Source: CBDFMR01 sp965249765 (lineage in GTDB: Bacteria > Bacteroidota > Bacteroidia > Chitinophagales > Saprospiraceae). Taken from it: a DNA stretch of 64,000 bases. Below the pieces are notes generated by a model. That model was given only the letters and a program-made list of their open reading frames with translations. It was not told the DNA's origin and searched no databases. The position numbers were made by a program, and so were the translations under genes. Below are positions 46,876 through 56,980 of the stretch, in pieces. Position 1 is the first letter of the stretch, and each line of letters opens with the position of its first letter. Where the stretch lies: NCBI GenBank assembly GCA_965249765.1, contig CBDFMR010000005.1, positions 1,674,001-1,738,000 on the forward strand. The letters are read 5' to 3'.

Positions 46876-47171
46876 TAACTGCCCTCATGTACTTCAACAT
46901 GGGAGATCATTAGATTAAGTGGTTTTATAGTCTAAAAAAACTTCATATTTTTTTTTCATCCGCATATCTCTATTACCCTCACTGTTTTAATGTGTTATAA
47001 ATGTTAGAAAAAGCTAATATAAAAACACATTATTCAAAGTTATAATGTGAATCGGGTTTTGGCTTAAAAATTGGTTTTAAACATACGTCAGGAGGAAAAT
47101 TAGATTCTTCCTGTGTTTATTGGCGTAATAACCTAATAGAAACTTACACACTTCTTGTAGGAAAGAATGCC

Positions 47172-50100
47172 ATGAATTTTAGAATGATTAATTCGAGTGA
47201 AAACGAATTTTACAAAAGCCAAAAATTGATGAAGAAAGCCATACTTGCACAAAGGAGTAATGGGCTCAAAAGACAAATGAAGAATTATTTTATTCTTCTG
47301 TTCTTGGTGAGTTCATGTTGTGTTTCGGCACAATCGCTACAAGTCAAATCGTGCGACTACGATATTTCACAACCGTGGAATTATCGATTTGTAGATACTG
47401 TTGAAGTTGTCTCTACTACTGGAGAACTTTGGCAAGTATCCAATAGTCCTACTTTATACAATCTTATTTTTCCAAGTTTACATGTAAACGGAACGTTTTT
47501 AACTGAAACACCAGCGGGATCCGGTATATATAGGTTGATTGGAAGAAGAAGCTGTGGTGGAGCATACGATATCGAAGTATCAAGAGTCGCTGGAGGAGGT
47601 GTATCCGTTTTAGATAACGGCTCAGATCCGTCTTCAACTGACGCATGTACGTATCCAATGGATGAAATTCTTGGAGATCTTTTCATATGTCCTGGAGACT
47701 CTGAGACTTACCAGGTGACCATTGATCCTGATAGTATCTCATCGTTTGCAATTGCTGTGAATGGAGTTGATCCATTGACACTATCGGACGGCAATACTTA
47801 TGTTCCTGGTCCTGACGGAGTATTAAATATTGATTGGGTGACGCCAGGTACCTATACCATTTCGATGGGAGGAATTACAAATTTAGGTTGCCCGTTTGAT
47901 ATGATGGTCACCGTAGAGGTAGAAGCCAACATTGCTTTGGCTTGTAATAATTCAATTAATGTAACTTCTAATGGAAGTTGTGAAATAGTGGTAGACGCTG
48001 ACATGCTTCTCGAAGATCCACAGTATGAGAATGATTCTTATACAATAGAAATAACTGATAATGACGGTAACCTCCTTCCAGGGAATGTAATTACCGCTGA
48101 TTATATTGGACAACAGTTGACTGTTAAGGTGATACACACGTGCGGTCAAAACTCATGTTGGGGTATCATAAATGTAGAAGACAAAACAATCCCACTTTTG
48201 GAGTGCGGACCTGATGTGACAGTCGATTGTGACGACCTCACAGGACCTACTGCAACAGGATTTCCACTGCCTGCATCTTACACTGGAGTGCCAGTGCATA
48301 TAGATGATGATACGTACCTCCTGCCAGGATTTGATAATTGTGGAGATGCATATATTACATGGACGGATGAGCTCGAATCAACAAGCTGTACTGGACCATT
48401 TGGTGCGACAATCACAAGAAAATGGACCGTAACTGATGAAAATGCAGGTTCGAGCACTTGTTCGACAACCATACAGATAACAAGATCTGGTCTTGCTGAC
48501 ATTATGTATCCTGATAATTGGGATGATGTGATCGGACCAAATCCTACTTTGGAAGCTTGTCCTGAATTGTACTTCAATCCTGGTGATCCCGAATATTGGG
48601 AGGCACTTCCAAATGGTCACCCAGATCCTGAATACACAGGCTACCCTACAGGACTCGTTTGTTTCAACGTCAATATTATGTTTGACGATACAAGACTTGA
48701 TATATGTGGAGATAAAGCTTTTAAAATACTCAGAAGATGGATTGCAACTGATTGGTGTACCAGCGAGTCAGACACCATGGTACAGTATATCACTGTGATG
48801 GATAGAAGAAATCCAATCGTTTCATGTGGGTTGCTTGATACGCTATCAACTGATGCCTATGCATGTGGTGGTGATTACCTTGTACCCAATCCATTTGAAA
48901 CTGAAGGATTTGTCGTTACTGATTGTAGTGATGTACGATATGAAGTATCTTACTTACAAGGTCCAGCAGAAAACCCATGTCCTCCGGCATTCCCTGGACA
49001 ATTTAATGCGGCAACTTATATTCCAGCTCTAGGGAGATATTCAATATCTGATTTAGTTGCAGGATGTGTATGGGTAAGATTCACTTTTATTGATGCGTGT
49101 GGGAATGTAACAGAATGTACAAGAGAGATAGTGGTAGAGGACGACGTAGAACCTGTTCCCGTATGTGATCAATATAGCTTCGTTGCAATTAATGATACTG
49201 GAATGGCTCTTGCAAGTTGGGAGACATTTGATGATGGTAGTTATGATAACTGTAGTCTGCATGCATTCGAAGTAGAAAGAATGACTCCAGGTGATTGTGA
49301 ACAACCTTCCAACACGGAATTTGTAAAATTCTGCTGTGAGGATGTAGGAACTACACAGATGGTGCAACTCACAGTATGGGATGCATCAGGTAATAGTAAC
49401 TTCTGTATGGTTGAGGTAGAGGTACAAGATGTTGAACCCCCAATGATCTCATGTCCAAAAGACCTGACACTAGGTTGTACAGCTAACCTTACCGATCTTA
49501 GTATATATGGTACTGCTACTGCAACAGACAACTGTGGATTTACCATGAGTGAGATTGTAGACTCCTATTTCGGTCAATGTGGGAATGGTTATGTGACCAG
49601 AACATTCACCGCTACAGACTACTTTGGAAATACTGCACGGTGTACTCAGACATTAACTCTGACTGACCTTACCCGATTCAACGGAAATTCAATAAACTGG
49701 CCAAATAATTATGATGTAAATGGGGGATGTACTGATGGTGGTACTGATCCTGATGACCTACCATTCTTTGCATCTTATCCAAGATATAATGAAGGACCTT
49801 GTTCCAATGTGGCATATGACTACGATGACATAGTATTTCAATTTGTTGATGAGGCTTGCCTCAAGATATTGAGAAAATGGACTGTAATAGACTGGTGTCA
49901 ATTCAATCCATTCTTGCCTGGCTCAGGCCAATGGACTAATACACAAGTCATCAAAGTATTTAACAATGTAGCTCCGACTATTACAGAAGGATGTGATGAT
50001 ATTACACCTGATCCACAATTTGTTGGTACGTGTGATGCGCATGTCACAGTTACTGCAATTGGAGAAGATGATTGCACAACTGATGAGAATCTTGAGTGGT

Positions 50101-51812
50101 CTCACTCAGTAGATTATAATAATGACGGCGATGTTGATTACAGTAATTATGGAAATGATGCCAGTGGTGTTTATCCTTTCGGTACACATGAAGTGTGTTG
50201 GAGTGTGGAAGACGATTGTGGCAATGTGACTGAGTGCTGTCAACTTGTTACTGTGCGAGATAATAAGCCACCTACACCATATTGCTATGAAGGTATTATA
50301 ACAGTAATAATGGAAACGACAAGTGATGTCACGATATGGGCTTCAGATTTTTATGCAGGTGCTAGTGACAATTGTCCAGGGGATGTAGAAACTGCGTTCT
50401 CAGATGATATTGATGACAAATGGAGGACATACTCATGTGATGATCTGGGCGCTAATATTCAGGATACTTTTGAATTGAAAGTATACTTCTTTGATGAAGC
50501 AGGTAACAGTGATTTCTGTACTACGATGATTATTATCCAGGACAATCAGGGTATCTGTCCCTTTGATCAAGGAACCATGGTTGCCATCAGTGGAGGGATC
50601 TTCTCAGAGAATCATGATGTGGTTTCAGATGTAGAAGTAAGCTTAATGAGAGAAACTCCTGATGATATGAATTTCGATATGACTGAATCAGGAGAGTACA
50701 CATTCTCTGAGTTGGCCATGTACAGTGATTACACTGTATCAGCCAGTCATGATGTTGACTATCTAAATGGTGTGTCAACTCTTGATTTGCTATTGATTCA
50801 AAAGCATATACTGAATATCAAGCCTCTGGACTCACCATATAAGTTGATTGCAGCTGATGTTAATTCATCTGAGTCAATATCCGCCATCGATCTTATAGAT
50901 CTAAGAAAATTGATATTAGGAGTATTTGATGAGCTTCCCAAAAATAGCTCTTACAGATTCGTTGATGGGTCACAGACTTTTACAGATCCACTAAATCCAT
51001 TCCCATTCACTGAAGAAATAGAAATGGAATCTTTGGACCATGACGTTGACAATGCAGATTTTGTTGTTGTAAAAATTGGTGATGTCAATGCCAGTGCAGA
51101 CTTCAATTTCAGCAGTAACCAAGTTGAGAATAGAAGCAAGAAGAACCTTGAGCTTTTGTATAGTAATAAGAGTTTTGAGGCAGGTGAGAACTTTGATATT
51201 GAATTCTCAACTGATGGTCACAATGATATACATGGGTTACAATTTACGTTAGAGTACAACCCCAGTCTTGTTAGATTCAACGGAATTTCATCTGATGTGC
51301 TAGATGTCAGCCAACAAAATTATTCTCTCTTAGATGAAAGAAGGGGAGTCGTGACATTTAGCTGGAATACAAGCCAAGCTTTGAATACTGAATCTTTATT
51401 CAACGTCTCTTTTGAGGCTAGAAATTCAGGAGAAGTCAGTGATATTGTAAAAATATCCTCAAATGTGACTTCGGCAGAAGCTTATCTTGAAAACGACGGA
51501 AGAATAGAAGAGTATAATATACTTCTAAGAAGTGGCGACAAGAGTAGCTCTGGTTTAACTCTTTATCAGAATGTTCCTAACCCATTCGATCAATTAACTA
51601 CAATAGGATTTGAATTGAACCAAGATGGTCATGCCGTACTCAAGGTATATGACATCTCAGGTAGATTGGTATTTGAAAAACAAGGAGAATATCCACATGG
51701 ATATAATGAAATTATTCTTAGTGCTGACGATCTAGGAACAACGGGCATTCTCTATTACCAACTTCAGACAGACTCATATACGGCTGGAAAGAAAATGATA
51801 TCGATTAAATAA
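47172..51812 (+). CDS. Giant secreted HYR/Ig-like repeat protein with dockerin, cohesin-like and T9SS domains (paralogue 2)
   Basis: Largest gene in the window, up to 1546 residues. The frame starts at the ATG at 47172. The ATG at 47277 gives a standard signal peptide (MKNYFILLFLVSSCCVSAQS) and may be the true start. Ig-like and HYR-like repeats include VQDVEPPMISCPKDLTLGC and WTVIDWCQFNPFLPGSGQWT. The dockerin-like module is at about residues 1200-1320 (STLDLLLIQKHILNIKPLDS, AADVNSSESISAIDLIDLRK, VVKIGDVNAS). A cohesin-like domain is at about 1325-1450 (DIHGLQFTLEYNPSLVRFNG). The type A sorting domain is at about 1465-1546 (YQNVPNPFDQLTTIGFEL). The 296-base spacer upstream has an AGGAGGAA/TTCTTCCT hairpin near 47091-47113. 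Confidence 0.88.
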   Translation: MNFRMINSSENEFYKSQKLMKKAILAQRSNGLKRQMKNYFILLFLVSSCCVSAQSLQVKSCDYDISQPWNYRFVDTVEVVSTTGELWQVSNSPTLYNLIFPSLHVNGTFLTETPAGSGIYRLIGRRSCGGAYDIEVSRVAGGGVSVLDNGSDPSSTDACTYPMDEILGDLFICPGDSETYQVTIDPDSISSFAIAVNGVDPLTLSDGNTYVPGPDGVLNIDWVTPGTYTISMGGITNLGCPFDMMVTVEVEANIALACNNSINVTSNGSCEIVVDADMLLEDPQYENDSYTIEITDNDGNLLPGNVITADYIGQQLTVKVIHTCGQNSCWGIINVEDKTIPLLECGPDVTVDCDDLTGPTATGFPLPASYTGVPVHIDDDTYLLPGFDNCGDAYITWTDELESTSCTGPFGATITRKWTVTDENAGSSTCSTTIQITRSGLADIMYPDNWDDVIGPNPTLEACPELYFNPGDPEYWEALPNGHPDPEYTGYPTGLVCFNVNIMFDDTRLDICGDKAFKILRRWIATDWCTSESDTMVQYITVMDRRNPIVSCGLLDTLSTDAYACGGDYLVPNPFETEGFVVTDCSDVRYEVSYLQGPAENPCPPAFPGQFNAATYIPALGRYSISDLVAGCVWVRFTFIDACGNVTECTREIVVEDDVEPVPVCDQYSFVAINDTGMALASWETFDDGSYDNCSLHAFEVERMTPGDCEQPSNTEFVKFCCEDVGTTQMVQLTVWDASGNSNFCMVEVEVQDVEPPMISCPKDLTLGCTANLTDLSIYGTATATDNCGFTMSEIVDSYFGQCGNGYVTRTFTATDYFGNTARCTQTLTLTDLTRFNGNSINWPNNYDVNGGCTDGGTDPDDLPFFASYPRYNEGPCSNVAYDYDDIVFQFVDEACLKILRKWTVIDWCQFNPFLPGSGQWTNTQVIKVFNNVAPTITEGCDDITPDPQFVGTCDAHVTVTAIGEDDCTTDENLEWSHSVDYNNDGDVDYSNYGNDASGVYPFGTHEVCWSVEDDCGNVTECCQLVTVRDNKPPTPYCYEGIITVIMETTSDVTIWASDFYAGASDNCPGDVETAFSDDIDDKWRTYSCDDLGANIQDTFELKVYFFDEAGNSDFCTTMIIIQDNQGICPFDQGTMVAISGGIFSENHDVVSDVEVSLMRETPDDMNFDMTESGEYTFSELAMYSDYTVSASHDVDYLNGVSTLDLLLIQKHILNIKPLDSPYKLIAADVNSSESISAIDLIDLRKLILGVFDELPKNSSYRFVDGSQTFTDPLNPFPFTEEIEMESLDHDVDNADFVVVKIGDVNASADFNFSSNQVENRSKKNLELLYSNKSFEAGENFDIEFSTDGHNDIHGLQFTLEYNPSLVRFNGISSDVLDVSQQNYSLLDERRGVVTFSWNTSQALNTESLFNVSFEARNSGEVSDIVKISSNVTSAEAYLENDGRIEEYNILLRSGDKSSSGLTLYQNVPNPFDQLTTIGFELNQDGHAVLKVYDISGRLVFEKQGEYPHGYNEIILSADDLGTTGILYYQLQTDSYTAGKKMISIK

Positions 51813-51900
51813 GAAGTAGGGATAAAAGCATGCTTGGTCAGAAGCTGAGCATGTCTGCTACTAGATTAAAAGTAAAAAACCGCATTTAAAATAAGAACCG

Positions 51901-54900
51901 ATGAACAGACCAATACTTACACCGAATAAACCTTCAATCGGGAAGTTGTTCAGAAAATCAGTCTTGACACTATTGCTGGTAGGAGCTTGGGCTATGGTCC
52001 ATACAGCTTACGGGCAATGCAATATTTCACTAGCTTGTAATGACGGAGTCAATGTCTCGCTGGATGAAAATTGCGAGGTGACTATGTTGCCTGACATGAT
52101 TTTGGAAAACATGCAAGGCGTTGATGCTGATTACCTTGTAGAGGTTACAGATGAAAACGGAGACCCCGTGGACGCTGATCCTCTTACTGCGGGAGTACAG
52201 CTAGATGGTAATCATGTGGGCATGACCTTTACGGTCAGCATTACACATATTGCTTGTGGCTTATCCTGCTGGGGAACGATATATATTGAAGATAAACTGG
52301 GTCCTGAGTGGATCAATTGTGATTCTTCAATAACGCCAATCGACCTTGAATGCTACGAGGATACTGACCCTATATCAGAGGGTGGTGATGTACCTGGTCC
52401 AAATGCTGTAGATGCTTGTGGAGGTCCTGTGACATACCAGTACATAGATGAGGTGTCAGATCTCGGATGTTCAGATCCTTATGTAACCGTTATTACGAGA
52501 AAATGGATTGCTACTGATCAACATGGAGCTACATCAGAAATCTGTGAGCAAGAAATAAGGGTCTTAAAAGCTAACATTTCTGGAATTACGTTTCCAGGAG
52601 ATCGTATTTACGAGTGTACAGACTTTTTTGTAAAATTACCATCAGGCGCACCGTCACCTGTCTCTACAGGATATCCATTGGGAGTCGAGTGCTCAAACAT
52701 CCAACACCATTTTACGGATCTTATATTCGAACTTTGTGGTGCCGGCTTAAAAGTTGTGCGACAATGGTACGTCATCGATTGGTGTACTGGTCAAGACACG
52801 ACCCACAATCAGATCATCAAAGTAATGGACACGACAGCGCCTGTAGTTGCATGTGGTGAATTTCAGGCTTTGCTGACCACTGTATCTACATCGGCAAATG
52901 ATTGTTTTGCAAGGAATGTAGAAGTGCCAAATCCATTTGATCAAGAGGATATAATTGTTATTGATTGTAGCGAGGTAACATATACCATTGCTTACAAACA
53001 AGGACCTGATGACGAGGTATGTCCTGAAGTCTTTCCAGAAGGGGAGTTTATTTCAGATGATGTAATAGATAATGGTGATAGCACATATACCATTCCTAAA
53101 CTAGAAAAAGGGTGTGTATGGATTAGATATACGTTTACCGATGCATGTGGAAATCAAAGAGAATGTACCCGTGAGATAAAAGTTGTAGATGATATTCCAC
53201 CTGTTGCGATCTGCGAAGGTTATACCGTTGTATCACTTGGTGAAGAAGGATGGGCAGACATTTATGCTACATCTATAGATGATCACAGTCTTGACAATTG
53301 TTGGATAGATAGTTTTGCGATCAAGAGACTAGATTCTTACTGTACCGGATTTTATAAAGATTTAGAATTTGGACGAAAAGTAAATTTCTGCTGTGATGAC
53401 GTTGGTCAAGGCTATATCAAGGTGGTAATGAGGGTTTATGATGAAAATGGCAATCACAGTGATTGCATTGCCAATGTAACTGTTGATGATAAACAAGCAC
53501 CTGTTATATCTTGTCCCGCAAGAGACACAATTACTTGCGATATCGATTACACAAATCCTGCTAATACTGGTGGATATGCCACTGCTGAGGATAACTGTGA
53601 CGTGGAAGTCACGAAATTTGATTCACCTGTACTCAATGCCTGTGGAATAGGGTATGTCAGAAGGACATGGAGAGCTACTGACCCTCAAGGGTTGACAGAT
53701 TCATGCACACAGTTTATTTATATAGAAAACAATGACACCTTGACAGAGGATGACATCTATTGGCCTCAAGATGAGTATGTTGAAGGCTGTGGTGTATATG
53801 ATATAGATCCTGATGTTCTGGATAGCAAGCCATATGTAATCAATGATGGCTGTATCAATGTAGGTATATCATATACTGATGAATACTTCTATGACGTGGC
53901 TGGGTACTGTATCAAAGTTTTAAGGCATTGGAAAGTTGCTGACTGGTGTGAGTTTAATCCGGATGATCCGTTTTACTTTACTCATACCCAGAAGGTTCAT
54001 CTCAATAACAGTGTAGCACCTACATTCGGAATAGATCAGTGTAACAATATACAAGTAGATGCTGATGATGGATTTTGCAGCGCATTTGTCAACCTTGTTT
54101 CATTTGCAACCGATGATTGTACGCCTGCCGGTTCTCTGTATTATAATTGGGAAATAGATCTTTATAATGATGGGTCTGTAGACCTACATGGATTAGGTAA
54201 CGATGCATCAGGTAAATACCCTACAGGTAACCACCTTATTACATTTTGGGCTGAGGATGATTGCGGAAATGTGTCATTCTGTAAGTATACATTTAAAATT
54301 AAGGATAACCTTGCTCCACAACCAATCTGTCTTGCAGAAGTGGTATGGGTAATGGATGAAGATGGTACTGCTACGGTATGGGCAAGTGATTTTGATTTTA
54401 AGAGTAAGGACTATTGTACTCCTGATGATCAGTTAATCTTTTCATTCAATCAGTATGGAAACCAACCAAGTTTGACATTTGATTGTGATGATCTGCCAAA
54501 TGGAATAGCACAGGAGATCGCTTTGGAGATGTATGTGATAGATTCAGATGGCAACTATGACCATTGTGATGTGATTCTCACACTCCAGGACAATGGCAAC
54601 GATGCATGCGCAGACGGATCAGATAGTATGGCTGCCATAAGCGGTAGAGTTGCTGATGAGAACAATACAGGTATGGAAGATTTTAACGTAACCCTTCTGG
54701 ATGCGGATCTTGTTCCGATGCAGTATAAGGCCACAGATGATCAGGGGCAGTTTGAGTTTGATGAGGTTCAGTATTACCTTGATTATAATGTGTCACCCGT
54801 AAATAATGAGAATCCTCTCAATGGAGTTTCTACATTAGACCTGCTACTTATTCAGAAGCATATTCTTAATTTGAAGAGTCTAGATTCACCTTATAAGTTG

Positions 54901-55863
54901 ATTGCAGCTGATGTCAATAATTCTAGGTCTATTTCTGCAACTGACCTTATCGAGCTGCGCAAGCTGGTTTTAGGTATCTATGATAGTTTCCCTAAGAAGG
55001 ACTCCTGGATATTTGTGCTAAATGAAGTAGAATTTATTGCTGACGATGATCCATGGAATTATACAGATAAGACGTATATCGAGAACCTAATTCTCAATAG
55101 AAATGACGTTGACTTTACAGCTGTGAAGACAGGAGATGTCAATGGATCTGCGGATCCCAATTTCAATGCAGGATCTGTAGAAAACAGAAATTCAGAATTT
55201 ATTACTATCAAGCTAAACGAAGTTGATCTTGGGGATGGTAATGTGGATGTAGCCTTTGTATCTACGGATAAATTATCTGTAAATGGTATGCAATTTACAT
55301 TTGAATATGATCCTGTTGCTTACTCATTCGTAGGAGTTGGAAATCAAGGGGCTTTTAAAATAAGTGATGTGAATATAGGTAGTCAACTTGAAGCGAGCGG
55401 TACCATTACGTTAAGCTGGAATGATATAGCGCCACATGAACTAGATGAAGGTGTGACAATGTTTGCTTTGAGATTTGAAAAAAATGGTATAAGCCAGCTT
55501 AAAATGGATATCACGTCTGGAATCACTAAGGCAGAAGCATATGATGCCAACCTAGAAGTACTGGAAATAAATACTCGAGGAGATATAGAAGATCCGGATG
55601 ATGAAATTTGGCTTGATCAAAATCAGCCAAATCCATTCTCAGATGTTACGTCAGTCACGTTTGGTCTAGGCTCACCATCTGATGTAGGATTTAAGGTGTA
55701 TGATGTGAATGGAAGAATCTTAAAAGAACTTAAAAACACGTACCCTAGAGGAAATCATACGGTTACAATCGATTCACAAGACTTTGATGCCAGTGGAGTA
55801 TTGTACTACCAGCTGGAGACTGGAAGCACTACCCTGGTTAAGAAAATGGTCTTGATAAGGTAA
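51901..55863 (+). CDS. Giant secreted HYR/Ig-like repeat protein with dockerin, cohesin-like and T9SS domains (paralogue 3)
   Basis: 1320 residues; signal region SVLTLLLVGAWAMVHTAYGQ after a 19-residue basic head. It has the same architecture as the two upstream genes and is closest to paralogue 2. Repeats include VVDDIPPVAICEGYTVVSLG and WTVID-type blocks (here WYVIDWCTGQDTTHNQIIKV). The dockerin-like module is at about residues 975-1095 (STLDLLLIQKHILNLKSLDS, AADVNNSRSISATDLIELRK, VKTGDVNGSA). A cohesin-like domain (VNGMQFTFEYDPVAYSFVGV) follows, then the sorting domain DQNQPNPFSDVTSVTFGLGS to KKMVLIR. It begins 88 bp after paralogue 2 and ends at a strong terminator, so these two may share a transcript. 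Confidence 0.88.
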   Translation: MNRPILTPNKPSIGKLFRKSVLTLLLVGAWAMVHTAYGQCNISLACNDGVNVSLDENCEVTMLPDMILENMQGVDADYLVEVTDENGDPVDADPLTAGVQLDGNHVGMTFTVSITHIACGLSCWGTIYIEDKLGPEWINCDSSITPIDLECYEDTDPISEGGDVPGPNAVDACGGPVTYQYIDEVSDLGCSDPYVTVITRKWIATDQHGATSEICEQEIRVLKANISGITFPGDRIYECTDFFVKLPSGAPSPVSTGYPLGVECSNIQHHFTDLIFELCGAGLKVVRQWYVIDWCTGQDTTHNQIIKVMDTTAPVVACGEFQALLTTVSTSANDCFARNVEVPNPFDQEDIIVIDCSEVTYTIAYKQGPDDEVCPEVFPEGEFISDDVIDNGDSTYTIPKLEKGCVWIRYTFTDACGNQRECTREIKVVDDIPPVAICEGYTVVSLGEEGWADIYATSIDDHSLDNCWIDSFAIKRLDSYCTGFYKDLEFGRKVNFCCDDVGQGYIKVVMRVYDENGNHSDCIANVTVDDKQAPVISCPARDTITCDIDYTNPANTGGYATAEDNCDVEVTKFDSPVLNACGIGYVRRTWRATDPQGLTDSCTQFIYIENNDTLTEDDIYWPQDEYVEGCGVYDIDPDVLDSKPYVINDGCINVGISYTDEYFYDVAGYCIKVLRHWKVADWCEFNPDDPFYFTHTQKVHLNNSVAPTFGIDQCNNIQVDADDGFCSAFVNLVSFATDDCTPAGSLYYNWEIDLYNDGSVDLHGLGNDASGKYPTGNHLITFWAEDDCGNVSFCKYTFKIKDNLAPQPICLAEVVWVMDEDGTATVWASDFDFKSKDYCTPDDQLIFSFNQYGNQPSLTFDCDDLPNGIAQEIALEMYVIDSDGNYDHCDVILTLQDNGNDACADGSDSMAAISGRVADENNTGMEDFNVTLLDADLVPMQYKATDDQGQFEFDEVQYYLDYNVSPVNNENPLNGVSTLDLLLIQKHILNLKSLDSPYKLIAADVNNSRSISATDLIELRKLVLGIYDSFPKKDSWIFVLNEVEFIADDDPWNYTDKTYIENLILNRNDVDFTAVKTGDVNGSADPNFNAGSVENRNSEFITIKLNEVDLGDGNVDVAFVSTDKLSVNGMQFTFEYDPVAYSFVGVGNQGAFKISDVNIGSQLEASGTITLSWNDIAPHELDEGVTMFALRFEKNGISQLKMDITSGITKAEAYDANLEVLEINTRGDIEDPDDEIWLDQNQPNPFSDVTSVTFGLGSPSDVGFKVYDVNGRILKELKNTYPRGNHTVTIDSQDFDASGVLYYQLETGSTTLVKKMVLIR

Positions 55864-55892
55864 AGTGTTCTTATTTAGTTCTACGAACTAGG

Positions 55893-55931
55893 AAAGCCGG
55901 ATATCGTTTGATGTCCGGCTTTCTTTATTTT
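55893..55931 (+). terminator. Rho-independent terminator after the paralogue array
   Basis: AAAGCCGGA (55893-55901) pairs with TCCGGCTTT (55914-55922), followed by a T-rich tail. A smaller palindrome TAGTTC-TAC-GAACTA precedes it at about 55876-55890. Confidence 0.85.
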
Positions 55932-56453
55932 GGGTCAAATGTTAAAATTTGCAACACTTTGACTCCAGTCTTCGTCAGACTTTTGTATTTAGGGTATTTT
56001 TCAATTACAAAATTCAACTTCCAGATCATTAAAAAAAGTAAATTGAGTCTGCTGACGGTTCTTATACGGCAGATGGCAATGACACAAAACTTTGTAACCG
56101 ACAACTATTCAGTTGAAATATTTAACTTAGTACCTGTCCTAAAATGGGGAAGGTTACAGTAGTAAATAGAGGTACCCTATACAATGATCAGATCTCATTA
56201 AGCCGCAAAGCCATTGTAGTGGACTGATGCTAAAACAATGTAGATTGCATTAATATGTATGAGCTACATACGGGAATATGTGGCTTTTTTCATTTTTCGT
56301 CGATTGTTAATTATGGTCTATTTATTGAATTACATATATATTTATCATATATTTAAAAAAATTAGATGTGATTTTGTCAATTTACAAGCATCTGATTTAC
56401 CAATTACCGATATTTGAAAACCAATTAATTTATCTAAAACCAAATTAGAAGTT
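55932..56453. other. Spacer with a possible mini transcription unit
   Basis: I see no gene of normal size. An ATG at 56144 opens 27 codons (MGKVTVVNRGTLYNDQISLS) ending at 56227. A convincing terminator follows at 56262-56290: AGCTACATA / TATGTGGCT plus a T run. Something short is therefore probably transcribed here, either a small protein or an sRNA. The last 100 bases contain the promoter of the GlsB-like gene. Confidence 0.4.
56374..56416 (+). promoter_or_regulatory. Promoter region of the GlsB-like gene with CRP/FNR-like dyad
   Basis: TTGTC-N4-TACAA (56374-56387) is a dyad with TTGT/ACAA arms. GATATTTG (56409-56416) resembles the -7 element and is identical to the one at 56956. The dyad centre is 35.5 bp from the end of that element, one base short of the spacing seen for the two TTGAC-N4-ATCAT promoters. 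Confidence 0.3.
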
Positions 56454-56720
56454 ATGAGTATTGAAAGTATTTTAATCTGGGTAGTTCTTGGTGCCGTTGC
56501 AGGATGGCTTGCAGGAAATATCATGAAAGGTCGTGGATTTGGGCTTATGGGCAATATTATTGTCGGTATCGTGGGAAGTTTTGTAGGTGGCTGGTTAGGT
56601 GGCTTACTTGGAGTATCTGGAGCAGCTACTGGCGGTTTCAGTATTGCGAGTGTCATTACGGCGGTTATAGGAGCCATTGTACTCTTATTTATTGTTGGAA
56701 TGGTCAAAAAGGCTACTTAA
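56454..56720 (+). CDS. GlsB/YeaQ/YmgE-family stress membrane protein
   Basis: Small (88 residues) glycine-rich membrane protein of the transglycosylase-associated (Transgly_assoc) family, linked to general stress responses. The actual function is not established. Three hydrophobic segments (SILIWVVLGAVAGWLAGNIM, MGNIIVGIVGSFVGGWLGGL, SVITAVIGAIVLLFIVGMVK) and the conserved GxxxGWLAG and GxxGSFVGGWLG motifs identify it. A strong terminator follows. It is near the universal-stress and oxygen-sensing genes. Confidence 0.9.
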   Translation: MSIESILIWVVLGAVAGWLAGNIMKGRGFGLMGNIIVGIVGSFVGGWLGGLLGVSGAATGGFSIASVITAVIGAIVLLFIVGMVKKAT

Positions 56721-56744
56721 AGCTTAGTAAAAGAATTATGAAAT

Positions 56745-56776
56745 AAAAAAGGCGGCCCATTTGGGTTGCCTTTTTT
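56745..56776 (+). terminator. Rho-independent terminator after the GlsB-like gene
   Basis: AAGGCGGCCCA pairs with TGGGTTGCCTT (two G-T pairs), A run before and T run after (56771-56776). Confidence 0.85.
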
Positions 56777-56799
56777 GTGTTGTGTACATTTGTGTTTTT

Positions 56800-56871
56800 G
56801 GCCCCATAGTTCAAGGGATAGAATAGCGGTTTCCTAAACCGTAGATCCAAGTTCGAGTCTTGGTGGGGCTA
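56800..56871 (+). tRNA. tRNA-Arg(CCT)
   Basis: 72 bases fold as a full cloverleaf. The acceptor is GGCCCCA/TGGGGCT with discriminator A. The D stem is GTTC/GAAT. The anticodon stem GCGGT/ACCGT carries loop TTCCTAA, giving anticodon CCT (reads AGG). The T stem CCAAG/CTTGG has loop TTCGAGT. CCA is not encoded. Confidence 0.93.
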
Positions 56872-56897
56872 CTACTTTCCTTACTTATTCAATGTGA

Positions 56898-56963
56898 TTG
56901 ACTACAATCATTGATAATGTTGACAATGATCATTGAAATTCGTTGGTCTAGATCGGATATTTG
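56898..56963 (+). promoter_or_regulatory. Two CRP/FNR-type boxes and -7 element upstream of the 54-residue membrane protein
   Basis: TTGAC-TACA-ATCAT (56898-56911) and TTGAC-AATG-ATCAT (56920-56933) share identical half-sites. Their centres are 22 bp apart, two helical turns. The downstream centre (56926.5) is 36.5 bp before the end of GATATTTG (56956-56963), a -7-like element with one mismatch, placing it near -41.5. No TTG lies at -33, as expected for an activator-dependent promoter. Confidence 0.6.
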
Positions 56964-56980
56964 AATATAATCCTAAAGCA

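Noticed and set aside
55908..56162. 84-codon frame starting in the terminator stem
   Set aside because: It begins inside a rho-independent terminator and lacks coding character.
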